Source: Neorhizobium huautlense (GTDB lineage Bacteria > Pseudomonadota > Alphaproteobacteria > Rhizobiales > Rhizobiaceae). Taken from it: 64,000 bases of DNA. A model generated the notes under the pieces. It searched no databases, was not told the origin of the DNA, and was given only the letters and a program-made list of their open reading frames with translations. The stretch lies in contig NZ_PVBM01000007.1 of NCBI RefSeq assembly GCF_002968575.1, forward strand, positions 124,001 to 188,000, in the 5' to 3' direction. Below are positions 1 through 8,721 of this stretch, piece after piece. The first letter of the stretch is position 1. Every line of letters begins with the position of its first letter. The translations under genes were made by a program, and so were the position numbers.

Positions 1-462
1 GCATTTGGTTGTATTTCGCAGCAGGAATGGAACGACACGTTAGCGGTCAACCTGACAGGAGCGATGGCATGTTGCCAGCTTGCTGCGCCAGCCATGTCAG
101 CGGCTGGTTTTGGCCGAATTGTCTTTATTGGATCCGTCGCGGCGCGTACCCTTCCGCGCATTGCGGGAACAAGCTACGTAGTGTCAAAGTCCGCTTTGGC
201 CGGTCTGGCTAGATCACTGGTGGGCGAATATAGCGCACTAGGCGTCACCATCAACACAGTTGCGCCCGGGCGCATTCTTACCGATATGACGGGTCCCGCA
301 GATAGTCCGGAAAACACCGCCGCACGTCATCGCATACCCCTTGGACGTTTAGGCCGCCCGGATGAAGTTGCAGCGGTCGTTGATTTCCTCACCTCCGATA
401 GCGCCAGCTTCGTGAACGGCGCAGTGATTGACGTCAATGGAGGAGAATTCGTGCCCCTGTGA
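1..462 (+). CDS. Short-chain dehydrogenase/reductase, 3' part (FabG-like)
   Basis: The reading frame is open from the first base, so the gene starts before the window and only the last 153 residues are seen. This is the C-terminal part of a classical NAD(P)H-dependent SDR oxidoreductase. The NxTG-type stretch (VNLTGA) lies near residue 17. A Ser-containing strand (FIGSVA) precedes the catalytic YVVSK motif near residues 60-64, and the C-terminus ends in the typical GGEF segment. The NAD-binding TGxxxGIG motif lies outside the window, so cofactor and substrate cannot be inferred. It converges with the gntR-family gene 7 bp away, a pairing common in sugar-acid catabolic loci, but no other pathway gene is visible. 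Confidence 0.85.
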   Translation, partial: AFGCISQQEWNDTLAVNLTGAMACCQLAAPAMSAAGFGRIVFIGSVAARTLPRIAGTSYVVSKSALAGLARSLVGEYSALGVTINTVAPGRILTDMTGPADSPENTAARHRIPLGRLGRPDEVAAVVDFLTSDSASFVNGAVIDVNGGEFVPL

Positions 463-469
463 ACGATGC

Positions 470-1174
470 TTAGACGAGCTCCTCGAGAGGCGTCGGAACA
501 TGTTGCGCGCGCAGATGAATGGTTTTCACAAGTTCGGGGAGCATCGACATCGTTTCCTGACATCGTAGCTCAAGCATGCGTAGCGCTTGCTTGCGCGAGC
601 CACTTTGCAAAAGGTGAGCGAGCCTATTGAGATCCGATGGAACGTCAAGTGGTCGGGGCATCGACTTCAGCGCCAGGAGGTGGACAACTCGAGCTCGATC
701 ATTGAATTGGCGCACCGAATGCACGAGACGGAGATTGCCGCCCATGAGCGCAATCCGTTCGTAGAAACTCTCCACATAAGCGGCGCAGGCTCGGGCCAAA
801 TCACCTTCGTCCGGCATATGGCTATGATTTGCTGGAAGAAGAGGCAAATCATGTGGGTCGAACGGGTTGGCGCTTCTTTCGATCGCAAATCGAAGCATTA
901 GGAATGTCAATTCATAGTCAGCGCGCAAATCATCGAGATCGAGCGGTTTGACGTAATAGCCCCTACCCGGAACGAAGCCGATCACTCCTTCATGCACAAG
1001 CTTGATCAACGCCTCCCGGATCGGCGTCGGGCTCACCTTCATTTTCTCGGCAAGTGTCCGAATGTTAAAGAATGTTCCGGGAAACGACCTATAACTCATC
1101 ACAGCCGCTTTAAGCCGGGTGTAAGCGTCCGTTGTTTTGTCAGGTGATGAGGGATCTCCAGAAATCGATTTCAT
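470..1174 (-). CDS. GntR family transcriptional regulator
   Basis: This is a 234-residue regulator with an N-terminal winged helix-turn-helix, about residues 12-75. It includes the recognition segment SPTPIREAL and the wing GRGYYV. An alpha-helical effector-binding domain follows, about residues 85-225, most like the FCD/FadR group. The frame stays open upstream to 1354, but those 60 extra residues resemble no GntR N-terminus, so the ATG at 1174 is preferred although its ribosome site is weak. It converges with the dehydrogenase fragment and may control that neighbouring pathway. The ligand is unknown. Confidence 0.8.
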   Translation of the reverse strand: MKSISGDPSSPDKTTDAYTRLKAAVMSYRSFPGTFFNIRTLAEKMKVSPTPIREALIKLVHEGVIGFVPGRGYYVKPLDLDDLRADYELTFLMLRFAIERSANPFDPHDLPLLPANHSHMPDEGDLARACAAYVESFYERIALMGGNLRLVHSVRQFNDRARVVHLLALKSMPRPLDVPSDLNRLAHLLQSGSRKQALRMLELRCQETMSMLPELVKTIHLRAQHVPTPLEELV

Positions 1175-1275
1175 AATATGCAGCTGCCATTGATCGAATG
1201 CCGTCCAAGGTGATTCCAAATACACGCTGTGGTAGATTAGCACGATCTGCTCTTCCGCCGTGGTATATCCAGCTG

Positions 1276-1288
1276 ATATCGCCGATAT
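1276..1288. promoter_or_regulatory. Palindrome upstream of the GntR gene
   Basis: A perfect 13-bp inverted repeat, ATATCG-C-CGATAT, lies about 100 bp upstream of the preferred gntR start. GntR proteins often bind such palindromes near their own promoters. The link is inference from position only. Confidence 0.2.
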
Positions 1289-1363
1289 ATGATTGGTATT
1301 TGGATGCCTGACTGAGATACCCATCAGGATCGACAACCGCTCACGGGGAGCCAAAGCGTCGCC

Positions 1364-3460
1364 TTACCGTTCGTAGTCATCGCGGTTTAATTTGCGCTCA
1401 CTTGGAGCGCGGCCCCTTTCAACAGTTTGAGACGTTATCCTTGCAGCCGCATCTGGACTTCCTTCACGAGCTGACCGCTCTGTCTCGCCGCCCCTATCCT
1501 CCCGAGTTTGAATTGAAGTAGCATCTCGCGCCTGCTCCGGTGAGCGGGGGGGCCGTGGAGCGTTTGGCTCCTCAATTGGAGAGTCACGTTTTTCGCCCAG
1601 GATTTCGGCGAATCTGGAGATTCCTGCCTCAATCATGCGTTTAGCGTCCGATCTTGCGGCATCACCGTCATAGTCGTCGGAATGGAAAGAAACCCTCGCT
1701 TCACGTGCTCGTCCGATCGCGTCGAGCAATGAGGCCGCTGCGCTTGAAACTGATCGAACGGACCGCTTTTTTTGAACGTCTGTCCCCTCCTTTTCCTGTC
1801 GCCTCTGGGGATCGGCGTGGCCCTGTTGGTTTGGGACCGGTGACGACCTCCCCCGTTGCTGTCCGTTGTTTACCGTCGATCCTTCCTGCTCAAAGCGGTG
1901 TTGAATTTCCGGTTTTGCGTTTCCTGATTGCTTGCCGGCTGCGCTGGGAAACCCCTCGGCTCCGAGCGATGGAGTTCGCAAGAATGCTGCCTGTTGGCCG
2001 TTCCGTCGATCTGCCTCCTCAAAACGAGCCAGAGTGCGCATTGCAAATTGGCGAACCGCTTCTGTACGGCCTTCAATAGCAAGCATCTGCCAATTCTGCC
2101 TTGCGAGTTCACTGTGTCGGCCGTAATCCGAACGCGAAAGATGCGGAACCTCCCACCGCTTGTTTTCATATCGGTGCTGTCCCGCGGCACTGGTACCCTC
2201 AAACGTGGTGCGTCCCACGTAGTTGGTAGGACGAACTTGCTTATGAGAATAAGCGGGTGAAGAAGCCGTTTCGCGGCGCTCGGTCATTTCCAGGTCGATA
2301 CCGTTGGCACGCGCATTTTCTGCAAACCGCGTCCGCCACCGCGCCAAATCCGAAATCCAAACCTTAAGCCGATCCCCATAGTCGGAGAGCGTTGCGATCA
2401 CCGCATGAGCATGCGGGTGGGGCCTTTTGCCTCCGTCATGTAGCGGTCTCGGATCGTTTTCCGGATCATGCACGGCGAAAATATACCGATGCCCCCTGAA
2501 TTCATGTGCCAGAAAATTTCGGACTGCATCTTGGAACCGCGTCGCGTCGGTTCCGAGGGGAGCCGCAACCAGGACATGGATGGTGTCGCGAGGCCCCCGG
2601 CTTTGAAGGCTTGAGCGCCATTCACGCTGGACGAGCGACTTGGCTGCTTTAACGTCTGCGACAATCTCCCCGCGATCGTTACGAACTTGACCCGTGCGGC
2701 TTTCAACAAGCCGCCGGAGCAGTGCTGTGCCAAAGCGAACACCATGCCCCTGACCGGTAATGCGAAGTTCAACCGCATCAGCCTTTTCCGCCAGCGCGTT
2801 CTTCAACCGCTCTTTTGCGGCATCGTAATCATCCCCTGTGGCGACAAGACGGCCTTGAGTTGGTGAATAGAGGACGACCACGCCCTCGATCTTGGTCGCA
2901 TGAGCGGCCTGGCTCACGGCGAATGCGAACGGCCTGTCAGTGAAAACAGATTTCAAGATAGCCTGACTGTCGCTCGGCAGTCGGAGATCAGGAGACCGCC
3001 ACGAAATCTCGACGGTGAACAGCCCGATGTCCCGGCTCGCGTGGCGATTGCCAAGAACGGGCCGCCAATCGGAATAGATGGCAGCCGGCGCGTCCTGCCC
3101 GCCATATCTCTCGCCACGTTCGTTCTCGATCGCAATTTCACCACCCCTCGAGACATATTTTACGAGCTTTTTGACACCGGAGCTTTCTCCGAAGCTCAAA
3201 ACCTTCACAACGGCAGGCTGTGCGCCTGTCGCAAGGCGCGCGAACCTTTGCCGCATGTCAAGTTCAAGACCGCGGTCCTTGCTGCCAGTCGCCGATCGAC
3301 GAAGCCCCGCTCCGAACCCAGCCGGCGGCTCAGCCGAACCCGCTCTTCCACGTCGCCACCACTCCTCATCGAGAGATGGTGGTTTCGTCGACAGTTCCAG
3401 AATAAGACTCTGACGCCGAGCGAGCCACTCTTCCTCGAAGTGATGTAAGCTGGTCCACAT
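1364..3460 (-). CDS. MobA/VirD2-type relaxase
   Basis: This is a predicted DNA strand transferase of about 698 residues that would nick oriT and pilot the strand during conjugative mobilization. The relaxase domain is N-terminal. A tyrosine-containing segment (KYVSRGG, near residues 101-107) is a candidate nucleophile region, and the metal-binding histidine cluster H348-P-H350-A-H352 matches relaxase motif III. The last 200 residues are charged, low complexity and probably disordered. The start at 3460 is chosen because GGAGG lies 10 bases upstream; the frame is open to 3514. It overlaps the MobC-like gene by 95 bp, which suggests translational coupling. No coupling ATPase or type IV secretion genes are present, so mobilization would need a helper. 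Confidence 0.8.
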   Translation of the reverse strand: MWTSLHHFEEEWLARRQSLILELSTKPPSLDEEWWRRGRAGSAEPPAGFGAGLRRSATGSKDRGLELDMRQRFARLATGAQPAVVKVLSFGESSGVKKLVKYVSRGGEIAIENERGERYGGQDAPAAIYSDWRPVLGNRHASRDIGLFTVEISWRSPDLRLPSDSQAILKSVFTDRPFAFAVSQAAHATKIEGVVVLYSPTQGRLVATGDDYDAAKERLKNALAEKADAVELRITGQGHGVRFGTALLRRLVESRTGQVRNDRGEIVADVKAAKSLVQREWRSSLQSRGPRDTIHVLVAAPLGTDATRFQDAVRNFLAHEFRGHRYIFAVHDPENDPRPLHDGGKRPHPHAHAVIATLSDYGDRLKVWISDLARWRTRFAENARANGIDLEMTERRETASSPAYSHKQVRPTNYVGRTTFEGTSAAGQHRYENKRWEVPHLSRSDYGRHSELARQNWQMLAIEGRTEAVRQFAMRTLARFEEADRRNGQQAAFLRTPSLGAEGFPSAAGKQSGNAKPEIQHRFEQEGSTVNNGQQRGRSSPVPNQQGHADPQRRQEKEGTDVQKKRSVRSVSSAAASLLDAIGRAREARVSFHSDDYDGDAARSDAKRMIEAGISRFAEILGEKRDSPIEEPNAPRPPRSPEQARDATSIQTREDRGGETERSAREGSPDAAARITSQTVERGRAPSERKLNRDDYER

Positions 3461-3836
3461 ATGAGGTGGTCCTCCGCTGTCTCGTTTCCTTTCTCGCGCA
3501 TCCCGATAGTTCAATGCACAGTGCAGCGATTACGCGCTGCATCGACAAAATTTCCTTCTTCAACGGCAAGTCAGAAAAGCGCTCGGCACGGTTAAGAGCA
3601 ATCAATGCACCGGTAAGATTGAAACCTTCTGCTCGCAACTCGTCACGCAGATGGAGCAGTAACAAGCGATCCTCGTCGGAGAAAAATGGTTGGATCCCCC
3701 CGAATTCGAGAGCAGCCGTTCTACAGAAATTGGAAACCGTCATTCCCGCCTGAGCCGCAGCTTCCTTAATCATCTGCAACTCATGCCGTCCAATCCAGAC
3801 CGCAACGGTGGTACTCTTATCGCGCTGTCCCATCAT
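3366..3836 (-). CDS. MobC-like relaxosome accessory protein (ribbon-helix-helix)
   Basis: This is a 156-residue protein whose first 45 residues fit a ribbon-helix-helix DNA-binding fold: a short beta strand (STTVAVWIG) followed by two helices containing AAAQAGMTVSNF. A helical C-terminal region follows. This layout is typical of MobC-type proteins that bind oriT and help the relaxase open the nick site. Its position directly upstream of, and overlapping, the relaxase gene supports the call. Start codons at 3836 and 3833 are adjacent, with an AAGG-type ribosome site. It may also repress its own promoter, as family members do. Confidence 0.75.
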   Translation of the reverse strand: MMGQRDKSTTVAVWIGRHELQMIKEAAAQAGMTVSNFCRTAALEFGGIQPFFSDEDRLLLLHLRDELRAEGFNLTGALIALNRAERFSDLPLKKEILSMQRVIAALCIELSGCARKETRQRRTTSYVDQLTSLRGRVARSASESYSGTVDETTISR

Positions 3837-4350
3837 GACCTACCTTGGCAACTTAGGCTTTAACAACTTGGCCTCGCGAAGATACGAGCAGTCTGAGGCG
3901 GATAGCGAAGGCCGGGCGGATTATCGCCATTCAAGAATGAATAACTTATATAGTTATCACGTCAAGGCCACAGAAGGCGATGCCGCAAGTTTTTATTGCC
4001 ACTCAGATATATTAAATGCCTGATTTATATAATTTTTTTGCTCTCGTGTCGCGACATCGATAAATTTGACCCATCAAATACGCATACTAAATTAGTCATA
4101 ATTATGCGGCTGACATTGACCATTAGTACTCCTGCCTAAAAGAACAGCAGATCAAAGAGTGGGCATGCCCCGCCTGCGGCTCCTCCTCAAAGGAGTGCTA
4201 TAACGAATAAGAAATCACCTGTTTCCGAGGATCTTTATCGTCTTCCTGCAATAGGTCTGATAGTCCCATGCAAATCCTTCTTAAGACTCCCTTAGGCGGC
4301 AATTCCCATTGTCATCGTTGATGACCTTAATAAGACTGACGGCAGCGAGA
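3837..4350. other. AT-rich gene-free stretch, candidate oriT and promoter region
   Basis: About 510 bp between the mobilization genes and the phosphatase holds no convincing gene. It is more AT-rich than its surroundings. It contains an inverted repeat ATAACT-TATAT-AGTTAT at 3941-3957 and a GGGCATGCCC palindrome at 4161-4170. Sequence upstream of mobC-relaxase genes is the usual place for oriT, but no nick-site consensus could be assigned. A short zinc-ribbon-like reading frame lies inside it (see 4127-4210). Confidence 0.4.
4127..4210 (+). pseudogene. Possible remnant of a TnpB-type transposase C-terminus
   Basis: A 27-codon open stretch that follows a stop codon and has no start reads ...QQIKEWACPACGSSSKECYNE and then stops. 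The part KEWACPACG resembles the zinc-finger end of IS200/IS605 TnpB proteins, which usually read (V/R)EWTCxxCG. The second half of the TnpB finger is not recognisable. Chance similarity is possible with such a short match. Confidence 0.2.
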
Positions 4351-5136
4351 ATGCGCAAACTCAAAGACTGGTTTTCGGGACGTCGCGCCACAAGTGTCGG
4401 TAATCTCAAGCGCCGCCGGATCGATCTTGGCCGGGCCATCCCGAGCTATCCGATCTATGTCATCGGTGATGTGCATGGATGCCTCAAAGAGCTTAACAAT
4501 GCCGAGGCGCAGATCGCAGCGGATATCAACACATCCGAGCGGGCCGGCCCTATCGTGCTGCTTGGCGATTATGTTGACCGCGGTCCAAGCTCTAGCCAAG
4601 TTCTGGAATATCTCATCAGGCCGAGCGAGTTTGGGCTGAAACGACTTCCTCTGTGCGGCAATCACGACGACATCTTCCTCAAATTCCTGAATGAACCCGA
4701 GCTTTATTCCGAATGGCTAGGTTTAGGCGGCGAACAGACCTTGATGTCTTACGGCATCGACCTGCATCACTTGGGCGTCCGTCAGAAATATCGGAATGCG
4801 AAACTGAGTGAACTGCTGACGGAGGCTGTGCCTGACAGCCACAGACAATTTCTCGCCGATCTGCCCATCTGTCTAAAAATCGCCGACTTGTTCTTTGTTC
4901 ATGCCGGGATCAGACCCGGCGTCCCGCTCGATGAACAGGATGACGAAGACATGCTGTGGATTCGCGATCCTTTCCTGAGCGAAGGGCCTAAACTCCCGGT
5001 TCTCGTCGTACACGGGCATACGCCACACCCGTCCCTGAACCTTGGCCCCGGAAGAATTGGCATCGACACCGGCGCCTATTATACCGGCAACCTTACCGTC
5101 CTTAAAATCGACGGCGGACGAGCGACGGTTCTCTAG
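4351..5136 (+). CDS. PPP-family metallophosphatase (Ser/Thr phosphatase-like)
   Basis: This is a predicted cytoplasmic two-metal phosphatase of about 261 residues, like bacterial PrpA/PrpB and ApaH relatives. The ordered PPP motifs are all present: GDVHG (39-43), GDYVDRG (72-78), GNHD (103-106), a VHAG segment near 183 and a VHGHTPH segment near 213. The likely substrates are phosphoproteins or dinucleotide polyphosphates; the sequence does not decide which. In-frame upstream starts exist at 4309 (TTG) and 4321. ATG 4351 is chosen because it sits just ahead of the conserved region and has a GCGAG stretch upstream. The gene stands alone beside the mobilization genes and may be cargo of that element or the first chromosomal gene. 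Confidence 0.8.
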   Translation: MRKLKDWFSGRRATSVGNLKRRRIDLGRAIPSYPIYVIGDVHGCLKELNNAEAQIAADINTSERAGPIVLLGDYVDRGPSSSQVLEYLIRPSEFGLKRLPLCGNHDDIFLKFLNEPELYSEWLGLGGEQTLMSYGIDLHHLGVRQKYRNAKLSELLTEAVPDSHRQFLADLPICLKIADLFFVHAGIRPGVPLDEQDDEDMLWIRDPFLSEGPKLPVLVVHGHTPHPSLNLGPGRIGIDTGAYYTGNLTVLKIDGGRATVL

Positions 5137-5231
5137 ACTTCGAAAGCTTGGGCGAGCTTCAACCGATGGCGGCCCAACCGAAGAGAGCTCGGCCTGTGCG
5201 TCACCATGCCGGGCGCCCCACTCGGAAACGC

Positions 5232-5250
5232 CGCGCCCTTAGAGGGCGCG
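5232..5250. terminator. Hairpin between phosphatase and dctA
   Basis: A perfect 8-bp stem (CGCGCCCT / AGGGCGCG) with a 3-base loop lies between the convergent ends of the phosphatase and dctA genes. The flanks are only modestly T-rich, so it could terminate either transcript without being a classical intrinsic terminator. Confidence 0.5.
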
Positions 5251-5289
5251 ACTGCTTTTGCCTATTGGTCTTCCACTGGATATTTGCTT

Positions 5290-6618
5290 TTACTCCGCTG
5301 CCTGCAGTGCCGGCAGGGCGGCAGCGTCCAGCGAATCTCCCGCCAGTGCCGCGGCAAACTTTGTTTGATCCAACTCGTTCTCCCAGCGCGCGACGACAAC
5401 CGTGGCAACGGCATTTCCGACGAAATTCGTCAGAGCGCGGCATTCCGACATGAAGCGGTCGACACCAAGGATGAGCGCCATGCCTGCGACGGGAACCGAG
5501 GGAACCACCGACAGCGTTGCAGCAAGCGTGATGAAGCCCGCGCCGGTAATCCCCGCTGCACCTTTCGAACTCAGCATCGCGACCAGCAACAGCAGGACCT
5601 GGTCTGCGAAGGAGAGCGGCGTATCCGTTGCCTGAGCGATGAACAGGGCAGCCAGCGTCATGTAGATATTGGTGCCGTCGAGGTTGAAAGAATAGCCGGT
5701 CGGAATGACGAGACCGACAACGGAACGTTTGCAGCCGGCCTGTTCCATCTTGGCCATGAGGCCAGGAAGGGCAGCCTCTGACGACGACGTGCCAAGAACC
5801 AGAAGCAATTCTTCCTTGATGTAGCGGATCAGCGCCAGGATCGAAAACCCGTTGTAGCGGGCGACCGCTCCGAGAACGACCAGCACGAAAAGTAGCGAGG
5901 TCAGATAGAAGGTGCCGATCAGCATGGCCAGGTTGGCGATTGAGCCGATGCCGTATTTGCCGATCGTAAAAGCCATCGCGCCGAAAGCGCCGATTGGAGC
6001 AGCTTTCATCAGGATCGCCACAAGGCGAAAGATCGGGGTCGTCAACGCCTGCAGGAAATCCACGACCGGACGGCCGCGGTCACCGACCATGGCAAGAGCA
6101 ATACCAAACAATACCGAGAAGAACAGAACCTGCAGGATGTCGCCATCAGCAAAAGCGCCGACGATGGTCGTCGGGATGACGTTCATCAGGAAGCCGGTGA
6201 TTGTCGCGTCATGGGCTTTCGCAGTATAAGTCGCGACCGCCTGGGCATCGAGGCTCGCCGCATCGATATGCATGCCGGCACCTGGTTGGATGACGTTTGC
6301 AACGAGAAGACCGACGGCAAGCGCCAGGGTCGAGAAGGAGAGAAAATAGATCATCGCCTTGCCCGCGACGCGTCCGACCTTCTGGAGATCGGACATGCCG
6401 GCTATGCCGGTTGCGACGGTCAGAAAGATGACCGGAGCAATAATCATCTTGACCAGTTTGATAAATGCGTCACCGAGCGGTTTCAGCGTCGTACCGATCT
6501 CAGGATAGAAATGACCCAAAAGGATGCCTGCGCAGATTGCGCAAATGACCTGCACATAGAGATGGCGATAGACGGGAACTTTGCCGCGCGCTGACGCGGC
6601 TGGAATTGCTATGCTCAT
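5290..6618 (-). CDS. dctA: C4-dicarboxylate transport protein DctA
   Basis: This is a 442-residue inner-membrane symporter of the dicarboxylate/amino acid:cation symporter family. It takes up succinate, fumarate and malate, the main carbon source of bacteroids in nodules. The sequence closely matches rhizobial DctA, including the [12 protein letters not shown] hairpin region near residue 275, the [13 protein letters not shown] transport motif near 310 and the [10 protein letters not shown] segment. The start at 6618 has GGAGG seven bases upstream; a longer frame to 6642 lacks that support. Transcription should need RpoN and phosphorylated DctD, because a consensus sigma-54 promoter lies 94 bp upstream of the start codon and two DctD-type sites lie beyond it. 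Confidence 0.97.
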   Translation of the reverse strand: MSIAIPAASARGKVPVYRHLYVQVICAICAGILLGHFYPEIGTTLKPLGDAFIKLVKMIIAPVIFLTVATGIAGMSDLQKVGRVAGKAMIYFLSFSTLALAVGLLVANVIQPGAGMHIDAASLDAQAVATYTAKAHDATITGFLMNVIPTTIVGAFADGDILQVLFFSVLFGIALAMVGDRGRPVVDFLQALTTPIFRLVAILMKAAPIGAFGAMAFTIGKYGIGSIANLAMLIGTFYLTSLLFVLVVLGAVARYNGFSILALIRYIKEELLLVLGTSSSEAALPGLMAKMEQAGCKRSVVGLVIPTGYSFNLDGTNIYMTLAALFIAQATDTPLSFADQVLLLLVAMLSSKGAAGITGAGFITLAATLSVVPSVPVAGMALILGVDRFMSECRALTNFVGNAVATVVVARWENELDQTKFAAALAGDSLDAAALPALQAAE

Positions 6619-6711
6619 GGTAATCCTCCATAAAGCCCCCAACCGACGACGGCCTCCCGGGGCAGATAAGCTGGCGATTCAACAGCCTTCGGCGGCTGCC
6701 TGCATAGCTTT

Positions 6712-6727
6712 TGCAACCTGCGTGCCA
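6712..6727 (-). promoter_or_regulatory. Sigma-54 (RpoN) promoter of dctA
   Basis: Read on the minus strand the site is TGGCACGCAGGTTGCA, a full match to the -24/-12 consensus TGGCACG-N4-TTGCA. It would start transcription near 6701, giving a leader of about 80 bases before the dctA start codon. Confidence 0.92.
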
Positions 6728-6798
6728 GTCTGAGGTTTATCGCCAACATATTGTTTTACCTGATACTTTTCCGATTGGCTTAAGAAAGCAACTCGATT

Positions 6799-6816
6799 TG
6801 CGCGTCTTTTCGCACA
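6799..6816. promoter_or_regulatory. DctD upstream activating site, promoter-proximal
   Basis: TGCGCG-N6-CGCACA is an 18-bp imperfect palindrome with one mismatch relative to the second site. It lies exactly 33 bp (about three helical turns) from that site and about 105 bp upstream of the predicted dctA start point. Tandem DctD sites of unequal affinity are known upstream of rhizobial dctA. Confidence 0.75.
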
Positions 6817-6831
6817 AATTCATTTGACCCG

Positions 6832-6849
6832 TGTGCGAAATTACGCACA
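6832..6849. promoter_or_regulatory. DctD upstream activating site, promoter-distal
   Basis: TGTGCG-AAATTA-CGCACA has perfect 6-bp arms and is probably the stronger of two tandem DctD sites. It ends only 9 bp before the dctB start codon, so DctD bound here could also affect dctBD expression. Confidence 0.8.
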
Positions 6850-6858
6850 TTCTCCGCC

Positions 6859-8721
6859 ATGCATCAGCGATCCACCATGCAGAGCTTCCAAACGCAGAAG
6901 GACCTCAACTCGCAGACGCGACGGGTCTGGTTCTTCTTCCTGGTCGTATCTGCAACCCTTACCGCCGCAGCACTCGCCGGAGGGGAATACTACGGCCGGC
7001 GTTTCGCCATCGAGACACTGGGAAACCAGGGCCGCACCGACGCCAATCTCAAAATCGCGTTGTTGACGGCGGTGCTAGAGCGCCCCCGCGCGCTGCCGCT
7101 TCTGCTTTCGGAGGACCAACAGGTTCTCGATGCGCTCTCATCGGCAAATGGCGACGCAGCCGATCGCTTGAACCGCAAATTGGAACGCCTCGTCGCCGGC
7201 ACGCAAGCCGCCGTGCTCTATGTCGTTGGCCCGAATGGGATAGCAGTCTCCTCAAGCAATTGGCGCGAACCTATCAGCTTCGTCGGCAACGACTACGCGT
7301 TCCGGGACTATTTCCGTCGCGCGATGGAGGACGGCACAGCCGAACATTTCGCGCTTGGCAGCGTCAGCAAACGCCCCGGCCTTTACATCTCCCGCAGGGT
7401 TGGCAGCGCGGCGGCTCCTCTTGGCGTCGTGGTCGTCAAAATGGAATTCGACCGCTTGGAACATGACTGGCGCGACACCAGTCGGCCCGTCTACGTCACG
7501 GACGAACATGGAGTCGTTTTGATCACGAGCATACCTTCCTGGCGCTTCATGACGACACGACCAATACAGCAGCAGGATCTCGCCTCCATTCGGAACAGTC
7601 TCCAGTTTGGAGATGCGCCGCTGGCACAGCTTCCCATCATGCCTGCGGTAGCCACCAATACGGACGTATCGATCGTTTCCGCCGTACTGCCTGGTCGCGG
7701 TGAAGCCCTGTATCTCCACCTATCCGCGGTCGTCCCGACAACGCCATGGCGGCTGGAATACCTGGTGCCGACCGAACTACCGGTCGCGTCCGCCGTGCGG
7801 GAGATGCGGCTTCTTTCATTGGCGTTTTTGCTGCCCATTTTCGCAATCGCCGCTTTCTTGCTGAGAAGACGGCAGGTCTCGCTAATGAAGATAGCCAGCC
7901 AACAGGCCATGCGCGAAGAACTGGAACGGCGGGTTGTCGCCCGGACAGAGGAACTAAGCCGCGCTCGTGATCGCCTGCAGGCGGAAATTGTCGATCATCG
8001 TGATACGGAAACGAAGCTGCAAATTGTGCAACAAGAACTCGTTCAGGCAAACCGGCTCGCTATCCTCGGCCAGGTAGCAGCTGGCGTCGCCCATGAAATC
8101 AACCAGCCGGTCGCCACCATTCGCGCTTATGCAGACAATGCCCGCGTCTTCCTTCAGCGCAAAGAGCCAGGCCCGGCGGATGAAAACCTTGGCGCCATTG
8201 CCGAGCTCACCGAAAGAATCGGCACGATCACCGAGGAATTGAAAGCCTTTGCGCGCAAGGGAAGGACCGCGGCTGAGCCCGTTGAGCTACGCTCTATCAT
8301 CGAAGGTGCCATCGTCTTGTTGAAGAGCAGATTTGCCGGAAAGCTAAATGCGCTTGACGTTCGATTGCCGCCGGCAGGCCTTTTGGTGCTGGGTAATCGG
8401 ATCCGGCTGGAACAGGTCCTGATCAATCTCCTCCAGAATGCGCTTGAAGCGCTCGACGACCGCGCGGACGCAAAGGTGGAGATATCCGTTGCAGAAACGC
8501 CCGAACTTGTCGCGGTGGCTGTTTCCGACAATGGCCCCGGCATTCCACCGACAATTCTCGGCACACTATTCACACCGTTCCATACATCCAAGGAAAAAGG
8601 CTTGGGCCTCGGCCTCGTGATTTCGAAGGATATCGTTGCCGATTATGGCGGCCGGATCGATGTTACGAGCAACGACAACGGCAGCTGTTTTACCGTCCAC
8701 CTTTTGAAAGCAAAAGCATGA
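6859..8721 (+). CDS. dctB: C4-dicarboxylate sensor histidine kinase DctB
   Basis: This is a 620-residue membrane sensor kinase that detects dicarboxylates in the periplasm and phosphorylates DctD. A transmembrane helix at about residues 23-43 leads into a periplasmic double-CACHE-like domain (about 50-300), then a second helix (about 312-335) and a coiled coil. The dimerization domain carries the phospho-accepting H412 in HEINQPVA. The ATPase domain has an N box near 520, DNGPGIP near 556 and GLGLGL near 582. The start is uncertain: ATG 6859 and ATG 6877 both lack a clear ribosome site. It overlaps dctD by 4 bp, so the two are translationally coupled. It diverges from dctA. Confidence 0.95.
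   Translation: MHQRSTMQSFQTQKDLNSQTRRVWFFFLVVSATLTAAALAGGEYYGRRFAIETLGNQGRTDANLKIALLTAVLERPRALPLLLSEDQQVLDALSSANGDAADRLNRKLERLVAGTQAAVLYVVGPNGIAVSSSNWREPISFVGNDYAFRDYFRRAMEDGTAEHFALGSVSKRPGLYISRRVGSAAAPLGVVVVKMEFDRLEHDWRDTSRPVYVTDEHGVVLITSIPSWRFMTTRPIQQQDLASIRNSLQFGDAPLAQLPIMPAVATNTDVSIVSAVLPGRGEALYLHLSAVVPTTPWRLEYLVPTELPVASAVREMRLLSLAFLLPIFAIAAFLLRRRQVSLMKIASQQAMREELERRVVARTEELSRARDRLQAEIVDHRDTETKLQIVQQELVQANRLAILGQVAAGVAHEINQPVATIRAYADNARVFLQRKEPGPADENLGAIAELTERIGTITEELKAFARKGRTAAEPVELRSIIEGAIVLLKSRFAGKLNALDVRLPPAGLLVLGNRIRLEQVLINLLQNALEALDDRADAKVEISVAETPELVAVAVSDNGPGIPPTILGTLFTPFHTSKEKGLGLGLVISKDIVADYGGRIDVTSNDNGSCFTVHLLKAKA

Noticed and set aside
1175-1354. N-terminal 60-residue extension of the GntR regulator
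   Set aside because: It does not resemble GntR N-termini and would cover the likely promoter and palindrome.
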